Assembly: GCF_021602585.1 (NCBI RefSeq)
Contig: NZ_BQIP01000024.1
Location: 28,697 to 92,696 of the forward strand
Length of the DNA stretch: 64,000 nt
Direction of reading: 5' to 3'
Source of the DNA: Pseudomonas faucium
GTDB lineage: Bacteria > Pseudomonadota > Gammaproteobacteria > Pseudomonadales > Pseudomonadaceae
Each line of letters opens with the position of its first letter. Position 1 is the first letter of the stretch. Positions 56,162-63,886 of the stretch are shown here, piece after piece. A model generated the notes under the pieces. That model was not told where the DNA came from and searched no databases. It worked only from the letters and a program-made list of their open reading frames with translations. Position numbers and translations under genes: made by a program.

Positions 56162-58054
56162 ATGCCCCAGCCGATCCCCCTCAAGGACCACGAAAAGGAA
56201 AAGCACCTGGTCAACCGCCGGCTCCTGGCCTGCGCTGCCCTGGTCTTCAGCCTGGTGGCCGTCCTCGTCGGCAGGCTCTATGTGCTGCAAGTGCTGCAAC
56301 ACGACCAGCAGAGCGCGGTATCGGAAAACAACCGCGTGCACGTGCTGCCCATCGCCCCCGAGCGCGGGCTGATCTACGACCGCAACGGTGTGGTGCTGGC
56401 CGACAACAAGCCCAGTTTCGACCTGACCATGACCCGCGAGCGCGCCGGCGACTCGGCCAAGGTGCTCGACACCCTGGCGCAGGTGCTGGGCCTAGGCGAG
56501 GATGACCGCCTGCAGTTCGACAAGGACCTGCGCCGTGGCCGCAAGCCATTCGAGCCGGTGACCCTGATGGTTGGCCTGACCGAGGAGCAGATTGCCCTGG
56601 TGGCGGTGAACCAGTTCCGCCTGCCGGGCCTGGACGTGGAGCCGCAGTTCATCCGCGAATACCCCCTGGCCGAGCATTTCGCCCACTCGGTAGGCTACGT
56701 CGGGCGCATCAACGAAAAAGAAGCCAAGACCCTCGACAGCACCGAATACCGGGGCACCCAGTCGATCGGCAAGACCGGCATCGAGCACTTCTACGAAAGC
56801 CAGCTGCATGGCCATGTGGGCTACGAGGAAGTCGAGACCAATGCCCAGGGCCGGGTGATGCGCGTGCTCAACCACCAGGACCCGACCCCCGGCAAGGACA
56901 TCGTGCTCAGCCTCGACGCGCACCTGCAGGTGGCCGCCGAAAAGGCCCTGGGCGAGCGCCGTGGCGCGGTGGTGGTACTGGACCCGGCCAACGGCGACGT
57001 GCTGGCGATGGTCAGCAACCCCAGCTTCGACCCCAACCTGTTCGTCAAGGGCATCAGCTTCAAGCAGTACGCCGCCCTGCGCGACTCGATCGACCGCCCG
57101 CTGTTCAACCGCGTGCTGCGCGGCCTGTATGCGCCGGGCTCGACGGTGAAGCCGGAAGTGGCCATCGCCGGCCTCGACAGCGGGGTCATCACCCCGGGCA
57201 GCCGGGTGTTCGACCCGGGCTACTACGAGCTGCCCAACTACGATCACAAGTACCGCAACTGGAACCACAGCGGCGATGGCTGGGTGGACATGTACACCGC
57301 CATCATGCGCTCCAACGACACCTACTTCTACGACCTGGCGCACAAGCTGGGCATCGACCGCCTGCACGACTACATGGCCGAATTCGGCCTGGGCCAGAAG
57401 GTCTCGCTGGACATGAACGAAGAGGCCGCAGGGCTGATGCCTTCGGCCCAGTGGAAGCGGGCGACGCGCCGCCAGGCCTGGTTCCCCGGCGAAACGCTGA
57501 TCCTCGGCATCGGCCAGGGCTACATGCAGGTGACCCCGCTGCAGCTGGCCCAGGCCACTAGCCTTCTGGCCAGCAAGGGCATGTGGCACCGCCCGCACCT
57601 GGCGATGACCGTGGGCGGCGAAACACCGGTCGACCCCAACCCGATGCCCGACATCGTGCTGCACGACCGGCATGCCTGGGACCAGGTCAGCCAGGGCATG
57701 CAGATGGTCATGCACGACCCGCGCGGCATCGCCCGCGCCGCCGCCGCTGGCGCCCAGTACCGCATCGCCGGCAAGAGCGGCACGGCGCAGGTGGTGGCGA
57801 TCAAGCAGGGTGAGCGCTATAACCGCAACAAGACCCTCGAACGCCACCGCGACAACGCCCTGTTCGTCGGCTTCGCCCCGGCCGACCACCCCAGCGTGGT
57901 GGTGGCGGTGATGATCGAGAACGGCGAAGCCGGCGGCCGGGTGGCGGGGCCGGTGGTGCGCGAGGTGATGGATGCCTACCTGCTCGATGACCAAGGCCAC
58001 CTGAAGCCCGAGTATGCCGGCGGCGCGGCGCCCAAGCCGGTGCCGCACACCTAG
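56162..58054 (+). CDS. Penicillin-binding protein 2 (MrdA-type transpeptidase), stand-alone paralog
   Basis: A 630-residue class B transpeptidase that cross-links peptidoglycan during cell elongation. One N-terminal membrane anchor (about 19-40, RLLACAALVFSLVAVLVGRLY), a PBP dimerisation domain (RGLIYDRNGVVLADNKPSFDL), then the transpeptidase with SxxK at Ser327-Lys330 (APGSTVKP), SxN at Ser384-Asn386 region (RSNDTYFYD) and KSGT at 538-541. All catalytic motifs are intact. The usual mrdA neighbours (rodA, mltB, rlpA) are absent, so this is a second copy. The start at 56162 directly follows a REP; no clear ribosome site is seen. Confidence 0.9.
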   Translation: MPQPIPLKDHEKEKHLVNRRLLACAALVFSLVAVLVGRLYVLQVLQHDQQSAVSENNRVHVLPIAPERGLIYDRNGVVLADNKPSFDLTMTRERAGDSAKVLDTLAQVLGLGEDDRLQFDKDLRRGRKPFEPVTLMVGLTEEQIALVAVNQFRLPGLDVEPQFIREYPLAEHFAHSVGYVGRINEKEAKTLDSTEYRGTQSIGKTGIEHFYESQLHGHVGYEEVETNAQGRVMRVLNHQDPTPGKDIVLSLDAHLQVAAEKALGERRGAVVVLDPANGDVLAMVSNPSFDPNLFVKGISFKQYAALRDSIDRPLFNRVLRGLYAPGSTVKPEVAIAGLDSGVITPGSRVFDPGYYELPNYDHKYRNWNHSGDGWVDMYTAIMRSNDTYFYDLAHKLGIDRLHDYMAEFGLGQKVSLDMNEEAAGLMPSAQWKRATRRQAWFPGETLILGIGQGYMQVTPLQLAQATSLLASKGMWHRPHLAMTVGGETPVDPNPMPDIVLHDRHAWDQVSQGMQMVMHDPRGIARAAAAGAQYRIAGKSGTAQVVAIKQGERYNRNKTLERHRDNALFVGFAPADHPSVVVAVMIENGEAGGRVAGPVVREVMDAYLLDDQGHLKPEYAGGAAPKPVPHT

Positions 58055-58070
58055 GGCTGCTGCGCAGCCC

Positions 58071-58144
58071 ATCGCCGGCAAGCCGGCTCCCACACAACCC
58101 CACAGCCCCCACCAAACCCTGTGGGAGCCGGCTTGCCGGCGATA
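58071..58144. repeat. Inverted REP pair
   Basis: ATCGCCGGCAAGCCGGCTCC at the left and its complement GGAGCCGGCTTGCCGGCGAT at the right, 28 bp apart, 16 bp after the PBP2 stop. From 58145 to 58429 there is no gene; the stretch is AT-rich for this genome and holds the promoter region of the FeaR-like gene. Confidence 0.92.
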
Positions 58145-58340
58145 GGGCCCGCACAATCAACACAAATGCCCGCTTGCGAAACACCCGCGTTTCAAAATGC
58201 TACAACTGCGAGCATCGACCCTCTATTCGCGCCCTCCTCAGCTCCACTCCTCCATACCCTGAATTTCTTTTAACCTCATATTTTTCAATCAGTTAAATAT
58301 AAAGGCAAAAACCCAAGTGCCTCCCCGGGCCCGCTTTTTG

Positions 58341-58354
58341 CTTGAATATTCAAG
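58341..58354. promoter_or_regulatory. Perfect 14-bp palindrome upstream of the FeaR-like gene
   Basis: CTTGAATATTCAAG, 76 bp before the start codon. The core GAATATTC recurs in the marR-amidase gap (61944-61951), with 11 of 14 bases shared. It may be an operator of the MarR protein at 61381 or of another dimeric repressor. Confidence 0.45.
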
Positions 58355-58429
58355 TGAATAGTAATGCATACCCCCATTCCAAGAGTTCGCCCAAGCGATC
58401 CGTTCCACGTCATACCGTGCGAGGCATCC

Positions 58430-59344
58430 ATGACCCCTGCAAGCCGTGTTTCCGACGACCATTTCCAGGCCTGGCTCAGCCAGGTGAATGAAGCCTGCGG
58501 CCACTTCAACGGCCGCAAGCTGGACCCAGGCTTCGTCGGCCAGCTGGAAAAATGCCAGGTAGGCCAGATTTCCATGAGCATCGTCGACATGACCCAGGTG
58601 AACCTGTTCCGCGGCCAGCGGGAAATCCGCGCCAGTGGTGCCGACAACTACTACGCCGTGCTGCAGCTGGCCGGCACCTCACGCATCGAGCACCAGCAGG
58701 CAAGCATCGAACTGCAGGCCGGCGACCTCACCCTGATCGACGCCAGCACCCCGCTGGACATGCACTTTCACCAGCGTTCGCGGCAACTGTCGCTGATCCT
58801 GCCGCGCACCCAGGTGCAAGCCGGCACCCGCGGCATCGGCGTTGCCTGCGCCAGGCGCATCGAGGCGCAGACACCGCTGGCCAGCATGGCCCGGCAGATG
58901 ATGCTCGAAGCCGGGCGCACCCGGCACATGGCCAACAACGAAAGCCTGGCGGTGCTCGATGCGCTGATCGCCCTGCTGCGCCCGGCCATCAGCCAGGACT
59001 CGGTGCCCGGCAGCCACGAGCGCATGTTCCGCAAGGCCCTGGCGCTGATCGACCAGAACATCACCTGCGAAAGCCTGAGCCCCGAGTTCATCGCCCGCGA
59101 AGTGGGCATTTCCATGCGCAGCCTGTACCGCATCTTTGCCAAGCATGAGCTGGTGATCGCCCAGTACATCCGCAACCGCCGCCTCGAATTCTGCGCCGAA
59201 AGCCTGCGCAACCCGGCCATGGACCAGAAAGTCTCGTCGCTGGGTTATGCCTGGGGGTTTTCCGATTCGAGCTATTTCAGCACCGCATTCAAGGCGCGCT
59301 TTGGCATGACGCCAGGGGAATATCGCAAGCGGCATGCGAACTGA
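58430..59344 (+). CDS. AraC-family regulator, FeaR-like
   Basis: A 304-residue regulator with a cupin-like AraC_binding_2 domain (about 15-170; NYYAVLQLAGTSRIEHQQASIEL, DLTLIDASTPLDMHF) and a C-terminal AraC DNA-binding domain (about 205-302; LSPEFIAREVGISMRSLYRIF, VSSLGYAWGFSDSSYFSTAFKARFGMTPGEYR in part). This matches FeaR, the activator of aromatic amine oxidation genes. The ATG at 58430 has GAGG close by; the frame continues 22 codons upstream without support. The two genes that follow are each preceded by paired TGGCA-N8-AA(A) sites, so it is probably their activator. The inducer is unknown. Confidence 0.85.
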   Translation: MTPASRVSDDHFQAWLSQVNEACGHFNGRKLDPGFVGQLEKCQVGQISMSIVDMTQVNLFRGQREIRASGADNYYAVLQLAGTSRIEHQQASIELQAGDLTLIDASTPLDMHFHQRSRQLSLILPRTQVQAGTRGIGVACARRIEAQTPLASMARQMMLEAGRTRHMANNESLAVLDALIALLRPAISQDSVPGSHERMFRKALALIDQNITCESLSPEFIAREVGISMRSLYRIFAKHELVIAQYIRNRRLEFCAESLRNPAMDQKVSSLGYAWGFSDSSYFSTAFKARFGMTPGEYRKRHAN

Positions 59345-59364
59345 CCTCCCCACAGGCCACCACT

Positions 59365-59402
59365 TGGCAACCCTGGCAAACAGCCTGGCAGGCAGAGCAA
59401 AA
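59365..59402 (+). promoter_or_regulatory. Tandem FeaR-type sites before the cytochrome c gene
   Basis: Two direct copies of TGGCA-N8-AAA: TGGCAACCCTGGCAAAC (59365-59381) and TGGCAGGCAGAGCAAAA (59386-59402), starting exactly 21 bp apart. The form matches the FeaR site that I recall from E. coli (TGNCA-N8-AAA). Confidence 0.65.
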
Positions 59403-59469
59403 CCCGGTGCGCCAAGCTGGCGCACAATCGAGCCATAAACCAACAAGAAACAACCCTGGAACCGTACTG

Positions 59470-59868
59470 ATGTCGACCATCACCCCGCGCAAATTGGCCA
59501 TCCCCTTCCTGCTCGCCGCCCTGGCCAGCCCCCTGGCCCTGGCAGAAGAATGCGCCGCCCCGCAATCCCGGCAAGGCGAACAGGTGTTCGCCCGCGACTG
59601 CGCAGCCTGCCACTCGGCACAGCAGAACGGCCCGGTGATGATGGGCCCCAACCTGCACGACGTGCTCGGCCGCACCCCCGGCACCGCGCCCGGCGCCAAC
59701 TACTCGCAAGCCATGAAATCGCGCCAGGCCGCCTGGACCGCCCAGGGCATCAGCGCCTTCATCGAGCAGCCACAAGCCGCCGTGCCGGGCACCTACATGC
59801 CCTATGCCGGCCTGCACGACGCCGCCGAACGCCAGGCGGTGACCTGCTTCCTCGCCAGCCTCAAGTAA
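59470..59868 (+). CDS. Small periplasmic class I cytochrome c
   Basis: A 132-residue electron carrier: signal peptide (to about PLALA-EE, residue 26), heme site CAACH (about 44-48) and distal methionine in GTYMPYAGL (about 108). It is like cytochrome c2/c550-type domains. It starts at the ATG at 59470 downstream of a pair of FeaR-type sites and ends at a good terminator. It could take electrons from a periplasmic dehydrogenase that is not in this window. Confidence 0.9.
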   Translation: MSTITPRKLAIPFLLAALASPLALAEECAAPQSRQGEQVFARDCAACHSAQQNGPVMMGPNLHDVLGRTPGTAPGANYSQAMKSRQAAWTAQGISAFIEQPQAAVPGTYMPYAGLHDAAERQAVTCFLASLK

Positions 59869-59884
59869 CACGCGCGCTGCCCTA

Positions 59885-59917
59885 CCAAAGGCCCCGAAAT
59901 GGGGCCTTTGGCGTTTT
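59885..59917 (+). terminator. Rho-independent terminator after the cytochrome c gene
   Basis: Perfect 11-bp stem CCAAAGGCCCC / GGGGCCTTTGG with a five-base loop, followed by CGTTTT. Confidence 0.8.
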
Positions 59918-59954
59918 GGCACGCTGCCAAAGGCAACTGGCAGCCAGGGCAAAA
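59917..59954 (+). promoter_or_regulatory. Tandem FeaR-type sites before the outer-membrane channel gene
   Basis: TGGCACGCTGCCAAAGG (59917-59933) and TGGCAGCCAGGGCAAAA (59938-59954), again exactly 21 bp apart. The second copy differs from the second copy before the cytochrome gene at only two of 17 bases. Shared regulation by the FeaR-like protein is inferred. Confidence 0.65.
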
Positions 59955-60023
59955 ACCGCCGTCGGGGCTTGCTGCATGATCCTTGGGAACTTCTGCCAAA
60001 CCCATGACAAAGGAAGCCAGACC

Positions 60024-61346
60024 ATGCTCCACCGCCCGTTCCGTCTCACCCTGGCCGCCGTGCTGGCCGGGGCCTCGCTGCAGGCCTGCGCCCTGGAGCT
60101 CTACGGCGACGCCGAGCGCCACCTCAACGCCAATATCGAAGCGGTGTTCGGGGCGTTCCACAGTGAAGAAAGCTATGCCATCGCCCGCGACCATGAAGGC
60201 TCCCAAGCCTGGCGCGAGGGCTACATCAAGTACGGCCTGAGCGGCGACCAGCGCCTGGGCGGCGCCGGCTCGCTGTACGGCGCCTTCGCCCTGCTCAGCT
60301 CGGCCACCTGGGGCGATGGCGATGCGGCGGGCTTCAGCGACGGCAGCGAACGCACCAGCAAGATCGAGGACGCATACCTGGGCTGGAAGTCGGGCAACCT
60401 GGTGCCGCTGCTGGGCGAGGACGGCATCGACCTGTCGTTCGGCAAGCAGATGGTGGCGGTCGGCGACGGCTTCCTGATCCAGGGCGACTCGCTCAACGTC
60501 GGCCATGGCCTTGCCGACGGCCAGTTCAACCGCGGCGGCGCCTACTACCTGGCCGCGCGCAAGAGCTTCGACAAGACCGCCGTGCTGCGCCTGGGCGGCA
60601 AGACAGGCTGGCGTGGCGACCTGATGTGGCTGCAGTCGGACAACCGCGCCCAGGCCAACACGGAACTGCACGTGGCCACCCTGGAGCACGTGGCGGACGC
60701 CGGCACCGTCGGCCTCACCTACGTCGGCACCACCCACGTGGACGAACAGTACGCCTCGCCCCAGCAACTGGAACGTGACGGCATGAAGACCTACAGCCTG
60801 CGCGTCCAGGGCAATGCCGGGGTGGAAAATCTGTTTCTCTCGGGCGAATACGCAAAGCAGGACAAACCGCACAGCGCCACCGAGGATGCCTGGTACCTGG
60901 AAGCCGGCTGGACCTTCGCCGACCTGCCCTGGCAGCCGAACGTCAGCTACCGCTACAGCCGCTTCTCCGAGCAGTACGACACCCTGTTCTACGGGCTGGG
61001 CCGCGGCCTGGGTACCTGGTTCCAGGGCGAAGTGGCCGGCAACTATGCCGGGCCCTTCAACAGCAATGCGCGGGTGCAGAAGCTTGGCCTGAGCGTCACC
61101 CCTGCCCCATCGCTGAGCCTGGGCGCGATGCTGTTCAAGTTCGACACGATCGACCGCAACCTGGGCAACGTCGACGGCCGCGAGCTGGATGTGTATGCCC
61201 AATGGTCGATCAACGAGCACCTGATGGTGGTGCCGCTGGTGGGCCTGTATCAGCCCGACCGCAGCGCTGCCCGGGGCGGCACGCAACTGGGCAACGACAA
61301 CAACAACAACCTGTATAGCCAGGTGGTGTTCGTCAGCACCTTCTGA
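60024..61346 (+). CDS. Outer-membrane channel (porin-like beta-barrel)
   Basis: A 440-residue exported barrel: signal peptide ending near QACA-LE, alternating amphipathic strands throughout (KYGLSGDQRLGGAGSLYGAFALLS, VSYRYSRFSEQYDTLFYGLGRG in part) and a C-terminal aromatic residue (YSQVVFVSTF), the mark for BAM insertion. I do not recognise a precise family; it is of the length and style of OprD/alginate-export-type channels. It lies behind its own FeaR-type site pair and the cytochrome terminator, so it is probably transcribed separately but co-regulated. Likely admits the compound sensed by the FeaR-like regulator. AAGGA lies about ten bases before the ATG. Confidence 0.75.
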   Translation: MLHRPFRLTLAAVLAGASLQACALELYGDAERHLNANIEAVFGAFHSEESYAIARDHEGSQAWREGYIKYGLSGDQRLGGAGSLYGAFALLSSATWGDGDAAGFSDGSERTSKIEDAYLGWKSGNLVPLLGEDGIDLSFGKQMVAVGDGFLIQGDSLNVGHGLADGQFNRGGAYYLAARKSFDKTAVLRLGGKTGWRGDLMWLQSDNRAQANTELHVATLEHVADAGTVGLTYVGTTHVDEQYASPQQLERDGMKTYSLRVQGNAGVENLFLSGEYAKQDKPHSATEDAWYLEAGWTFADLPWQPNVSYRYSRFSEQYDTLFYGLGRGLGTWFQGEVAGNYAGPFNSNARVQKLGLSVTPAPSLSLGAMLFKFDTIDRNLGNVDGRELDVYAQWSINEHLMVVPLVGLYQPDRSAARGGTQLGNDNNNNLYSQVVFVSTF

Positions 61347-61380
61347 GCCGGCGCAAGGGGCGCGGCGCGCCCCGTAGCGC

Positions 61381-61860
61381 TCAGAGCGTTTCGAGGTTGT
61401 GGAACACCACTTCGAGCATGCGGTTCAGGCGCTGTACCTGGGCTTCGGTCAGGCCCTTGAAGCTGCGCTGGAACAGCTCGCGGGTCACCTCCTGCATGCG
61501 CTCGATGTTCTGCAGGCCGACCTCGGTGATGCGCACCTGGGTCACGCGCCCGTCTTCCGGGCTGGGCGCGGTGTCCACCAGGCCGTCGTCCTTCATGCGG
61601 TAGACGATCTTGGTGATGGTCGACAGCTTGGCGATGGCGTGGGTGGAGATCTCGGAAATGCTCGATTCACCGTTCTCGTTGAGGATCCACAGCACGCGCC
61701 AGCGCGGCACGTCGAGGTCGATCTTCTTGAGCAGACGCTCCATGTTCTGGGTGTAGCGACCATGCACACGGGCCAGCCAGTAGAAAGGGAAATCTTCCTT
61801 GCGAAATTCATCGCTGGCCGGGTCGTGGTGGCTGTGGCCTGTGTTCTTCGAGTTGCTCAT
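61381..61860 (-). CDS. MarR-family regulator (IacR-like)
   Basis: A 159-residue winged-helix repressor: DNA-binding core LDVPRWRVLWILNENGESSISEISTH (in part), recognition region AKLSTITKIVYRMKDDGLVDTA, wing SPEDGRVTQVRIT, and a dimerising C-terminal helix. The N-terminal block EDFPFYWLARVHGRYTQNMERLL resembles what I remember of IacR, the repressor of indole-3-acetate degradation. It is divergent from the amidase; the 170-bp gap holds a near-palindrome overlapping a consensus -35 box, which suits repression. The IacR link is a hypothesis. Confidence 0.88.
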   Translation of the reverse strand: MSNSKNTGHSHHDPASDEFRKEDFPFYWLARVHGRYTQNMERLLKKIDLDVPRWRVLWILNENGESSISEISTHAIAKLSTITKIVYRMKDDGLVDTAPSPEDGRVTQVRITEVGLQNIERMQEVTRELFQRSFKGLTEAQVQRLNRMLEVVFHNLETL

Positions 61861-61939
61861 CGATTCACTACTTGTGCGGAAATAGTCGCGCCATCATAGC
61901 CGTTTGTGCGCATTTGGCTACCGGCAGGCGCCATACAAT

Positions 61940-61959
61940 ACTGGAATATTCAGTTGACA
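61940..61959 (+). promoter_or_regulatory. MarR operator candidate overlapping the amidase -35
   Basis: ACTGGAATATTCAGT (61940-61954) is a near-palindrome with core GAATATTC, and it runs directly into TTGACA (61954-61959), a perfect sigma-70 -35. No strong -10 is seen; CATTTT after 18 bases is the best candidate. Confidence 0.5.
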
Positions 61960-62030
61960 TTTCACGTAATTGAAACGCATTTTATCGGCTGGGCCGTGCC
62001 CGGCATCCCCTCCTTCAAGGCTGAATAAAA

Positions 62031-63140
62031 ATGACAATAATCGTAGAAACCCTCGACCTGGGCGGCGCCGGCCCCCGGGTCATGGTCAAGGACACCCTCG
62101 ATGTCGCCGGTACCGCCACCCGCGCCTCGAGCCAGGCGCTGGAGCACGCGCCGCTGGCCGAACGGCATGCAGAAGTGGTCAGCCATCTGTTGGCCAACGG
62201 CGCGCGCCTGACCGGCAAGGTGGGCCTGCACGAGCTGGCGTTCGGCACCACCGGCATCAACCACTACACCGGCACCGCCGCCAACCCGCGCTTCCCCGGG
62301 CGCATTCCCGGCGGCTCGTCCAGTGGTTCGGCGGCGGCCGTGGCGGCGGGCCTGGCCGACTTCAGCCTGGGCACCGACACCGGTGGCTCGGTGCGCATCC
62401 CGGCATGCTGCTGCGGCGTGTTCGGCTTCAAGCCGACCTTTGGCCGGGTCAGCCGCAAAGGCGTGATGCCGGCGCACAGCAGCCTGGACTGCGTCGGCCC
62501 GTTCGCCGCCAGCCTGCCGATGCTGGTACGGGCCATGAGCATGATCGACCCCACGTTCGTGCCCGCCCAGGTGCCGGCCAAGGCCCGCATCGGCGTGCTG
62601 CGGGTGACCGCCGAGGCAGCCATCCACAAGGTGGTGCACGGCGCCCTGAGCGCCAGTGGCCTGCCGCTGGGCAACGTCGAGCTCAAGCACTTTGGCGCGG
62701 CCTATGACGCCGGCATGGTGGTGATCAACCGCGAAACCTTCGAGGGCTGTGGCCACCTGCTGGAAACCGGCAAGGTCGGCGCCGACATCGCCGGGCGCCT
62801 GGCCGCGGCCGGCACCACCAGCGACAGCGCGCTGGCCGAGGCTGAAGCCGTGCGCCAGCGCTTCACCGAGGAAGTCGACCAGGCCCTGGCAGGCTTTGAC
62901 GTGCTGGCGTTGCCGACCATGCCCGACTTTCCGCTGCGCCTCGAAGAGGCCGGCGACACCCGTGCAGTGCTGGGCATGACGTCGCTGGTGCGCCCGTTCA
63001 ACCTGTCGGGGCACCCGGCCCTGAGCATCCCCCTGGGCAGCGCCGCCGGCTTGCCGGTCGGCCTGCAGCTGGTGGCGGCCAAGGGCGCCGACGAGAAGCT
63101 GCTGGCCGTGGCCGAGCGGTTGTTGCTCAACCTTTACTGA
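62031..63140 (+). CDS. Amidase-signature-family hydrolase
   Basis: A 369-residue amidase with the Ser-cisSer-Lys triad in place: VKDTLD (Lys20), PGGSSSGSAAAVAAG (cis-Ser about 97), TDTGGSVRIPACCCG (Ser120). It is shorter than typical 450-500-residue members. Three adjacent cysteines (126-128) after the nucleophile are unusual. It is divergent from the MarR gene and carries the candidate operator. A compact amidase next to an IacR-like MarR recalls iacH of indoleacetate clusters, and indoleacetamide-like substrates are possible, but the substrate cannot be read from sequence. Confidence 0.88.
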   Translation: MTIIVETLDLGGAGPRVMVKDTLDVAGTATRASSQALEHAPLAERHAEVVSHLLANGARLTGKVGLHELAFGTTGINHYTGTAANPRFPGRIPGGSSSGSAAAVAAGLADFSLGTDTGGSVRIPACCCGVFGFKPTFGRVSRKGVMPAHSSLDCVGPFAASLPMLVRAMSMIDPTFVPAQVPAKARIGVLRVTAEAAIHKVVHGALSASGLPLGNVELKHFGAAYDAGMVVINRETFEGCGHLLETGKVGADIAGRLAAAGTTSDSALAEAEAVRQRFTEEVDQALAGFDVLALPTMPDFPLRLEEAGDTRAVLGMTSLVRPFNLSGHPALSIPLGSAAGLPVGLQLVAAKGADEKLLAVAERLLLNLY

Positions 63141-63159
63141 AACGAGTTGGCTATCTCCT

Positions 63160-63276
63160 GTAGGAGCGGCCTTGTGTCGCGAAAGGGCTGCGAAGCGGCC
63201 CCCTGCAATCGAGGTGGCGCCGATGAGACCCTGGGGCCGCTTCGCGCCCCTTTCGCGACACAAGGCCGCTCCTACA
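63160..63276. repeat. Second-class inverted repeat pair (TGTAGGAGCGGCCTTGTGTC type)
   Basis: TGTAGGAGCGGCCTTGTGTC plus GCGAAAGGG at the left returns inverted at the right (CCCTTTCGCGACACAAGGCC and on to CTCCTACA), with GCGGCC repeats within. It is a different repeat class from the GCCGGCTTGCCGGC REPs and lies between amidase and the NTF2-like gene, only 16 bp before the latter. Confidence 0.88.
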
Positions 63277-63292
63277 ACCAGAGCCGAATACC

Positions 63293-63805
63293 ATGCCCGA
63301 TACCCATGAACTGCACGCCCGCCTGCAGCGGTTTGAAAGCCAGCAGGCGATCCGCGTGTGCATCAACCGCTACATGGAACTGTGCGATCAGCTCGACGCC
63401 AGCACCCCGTTGGACGAACTCGCCGAACTGTTCACCCGCGACGCCGTGTGGGAAGGCAAAGGGGCCAAGTATGCCGCAAGCTTTGGCGGCTACCGTGGCC
63501 GTGAAGCGATCCGGGCGATGTTCGCCACCTACATGAAAACCCCGGCGCACTTCGCCTTGAACGTGCATTTTCTGACCAGCGAAGTGATCGAGGCCGACGG
63601 CGACCAGGGCCTGGGCCGCTGGGTGATGCTGCAGACCAGCACCTTCGCCGACGGCGCCTCGCACCTGAATGCTGCGCGGCTGACGGTGCGCTTCGCCCTG
63701 GAACAAGGGCAATGGCGGATGGCGCACTTCCAGACCGAAAACCAATTCAGCCGGCCGGTCAGCGCCTGGAACGACGAGGCGCCGCTGCCGGTGCCTGAGC
63801 GGTAA
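63293..63805 (+). CDS. NTF2/SnoaL-fold protein
   Basis: A 170-residue protein of the nuclear-transport-factor-2/SnoaL-like fold: an N-terminal helix region (LHARLQRFESQQAIRVCINRYMELCDQL), then cone-shaped beta sheet with ELAELFTRDAVWEG and GREAIRAMFATYMKTPAHFALNVHF. SnoaL proteins act as small-molecule hydratases, isomerases or dioxygenase small-subunit relatives. It follows the amidase with a repeat pair in between; the ribosome site is weak. In iac clusters a protein of similar fold (IacI) sits beside the amidase, so a shared pathway is possible. Confidence 0.78.
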   Translation: MPDTHELHARLQRFESQQAIRVCINRYMELCDQLDASTPLDELAELFTRDAVWEGKGAKYAASFGGYRGREAIRAMFATYMKTPAHFALNVHFLTSEVIEADGDQGLGRWVMLQTSTFADGASHLNAARLTVRFALEQGQWRMAHFQTENQFSRPVSAWNDEAPLPVPER

Positions 63806-63820
63806 CAGCGCCCTGGCCCC

Positions 63821-63886
63821 ATCGCCGGCAAGCCGGCTCCCACAGCTACTCCACAGCACTCAGGCTCAGTGGTGTACCTGTGGGAG
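63821..63886. repeat. REP pair interrupted by an IS110-type element
   Basis: Intact REP ATCGCCGGCAAGCCGGCTCC...CACA at 63821-63844. Its inverted partner starts TGTGGGAG at 63879-63886 but stops there; the expected CCGGCTTGCCGGCGAT is missing and element sequence begins. Confidence 0.75.
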
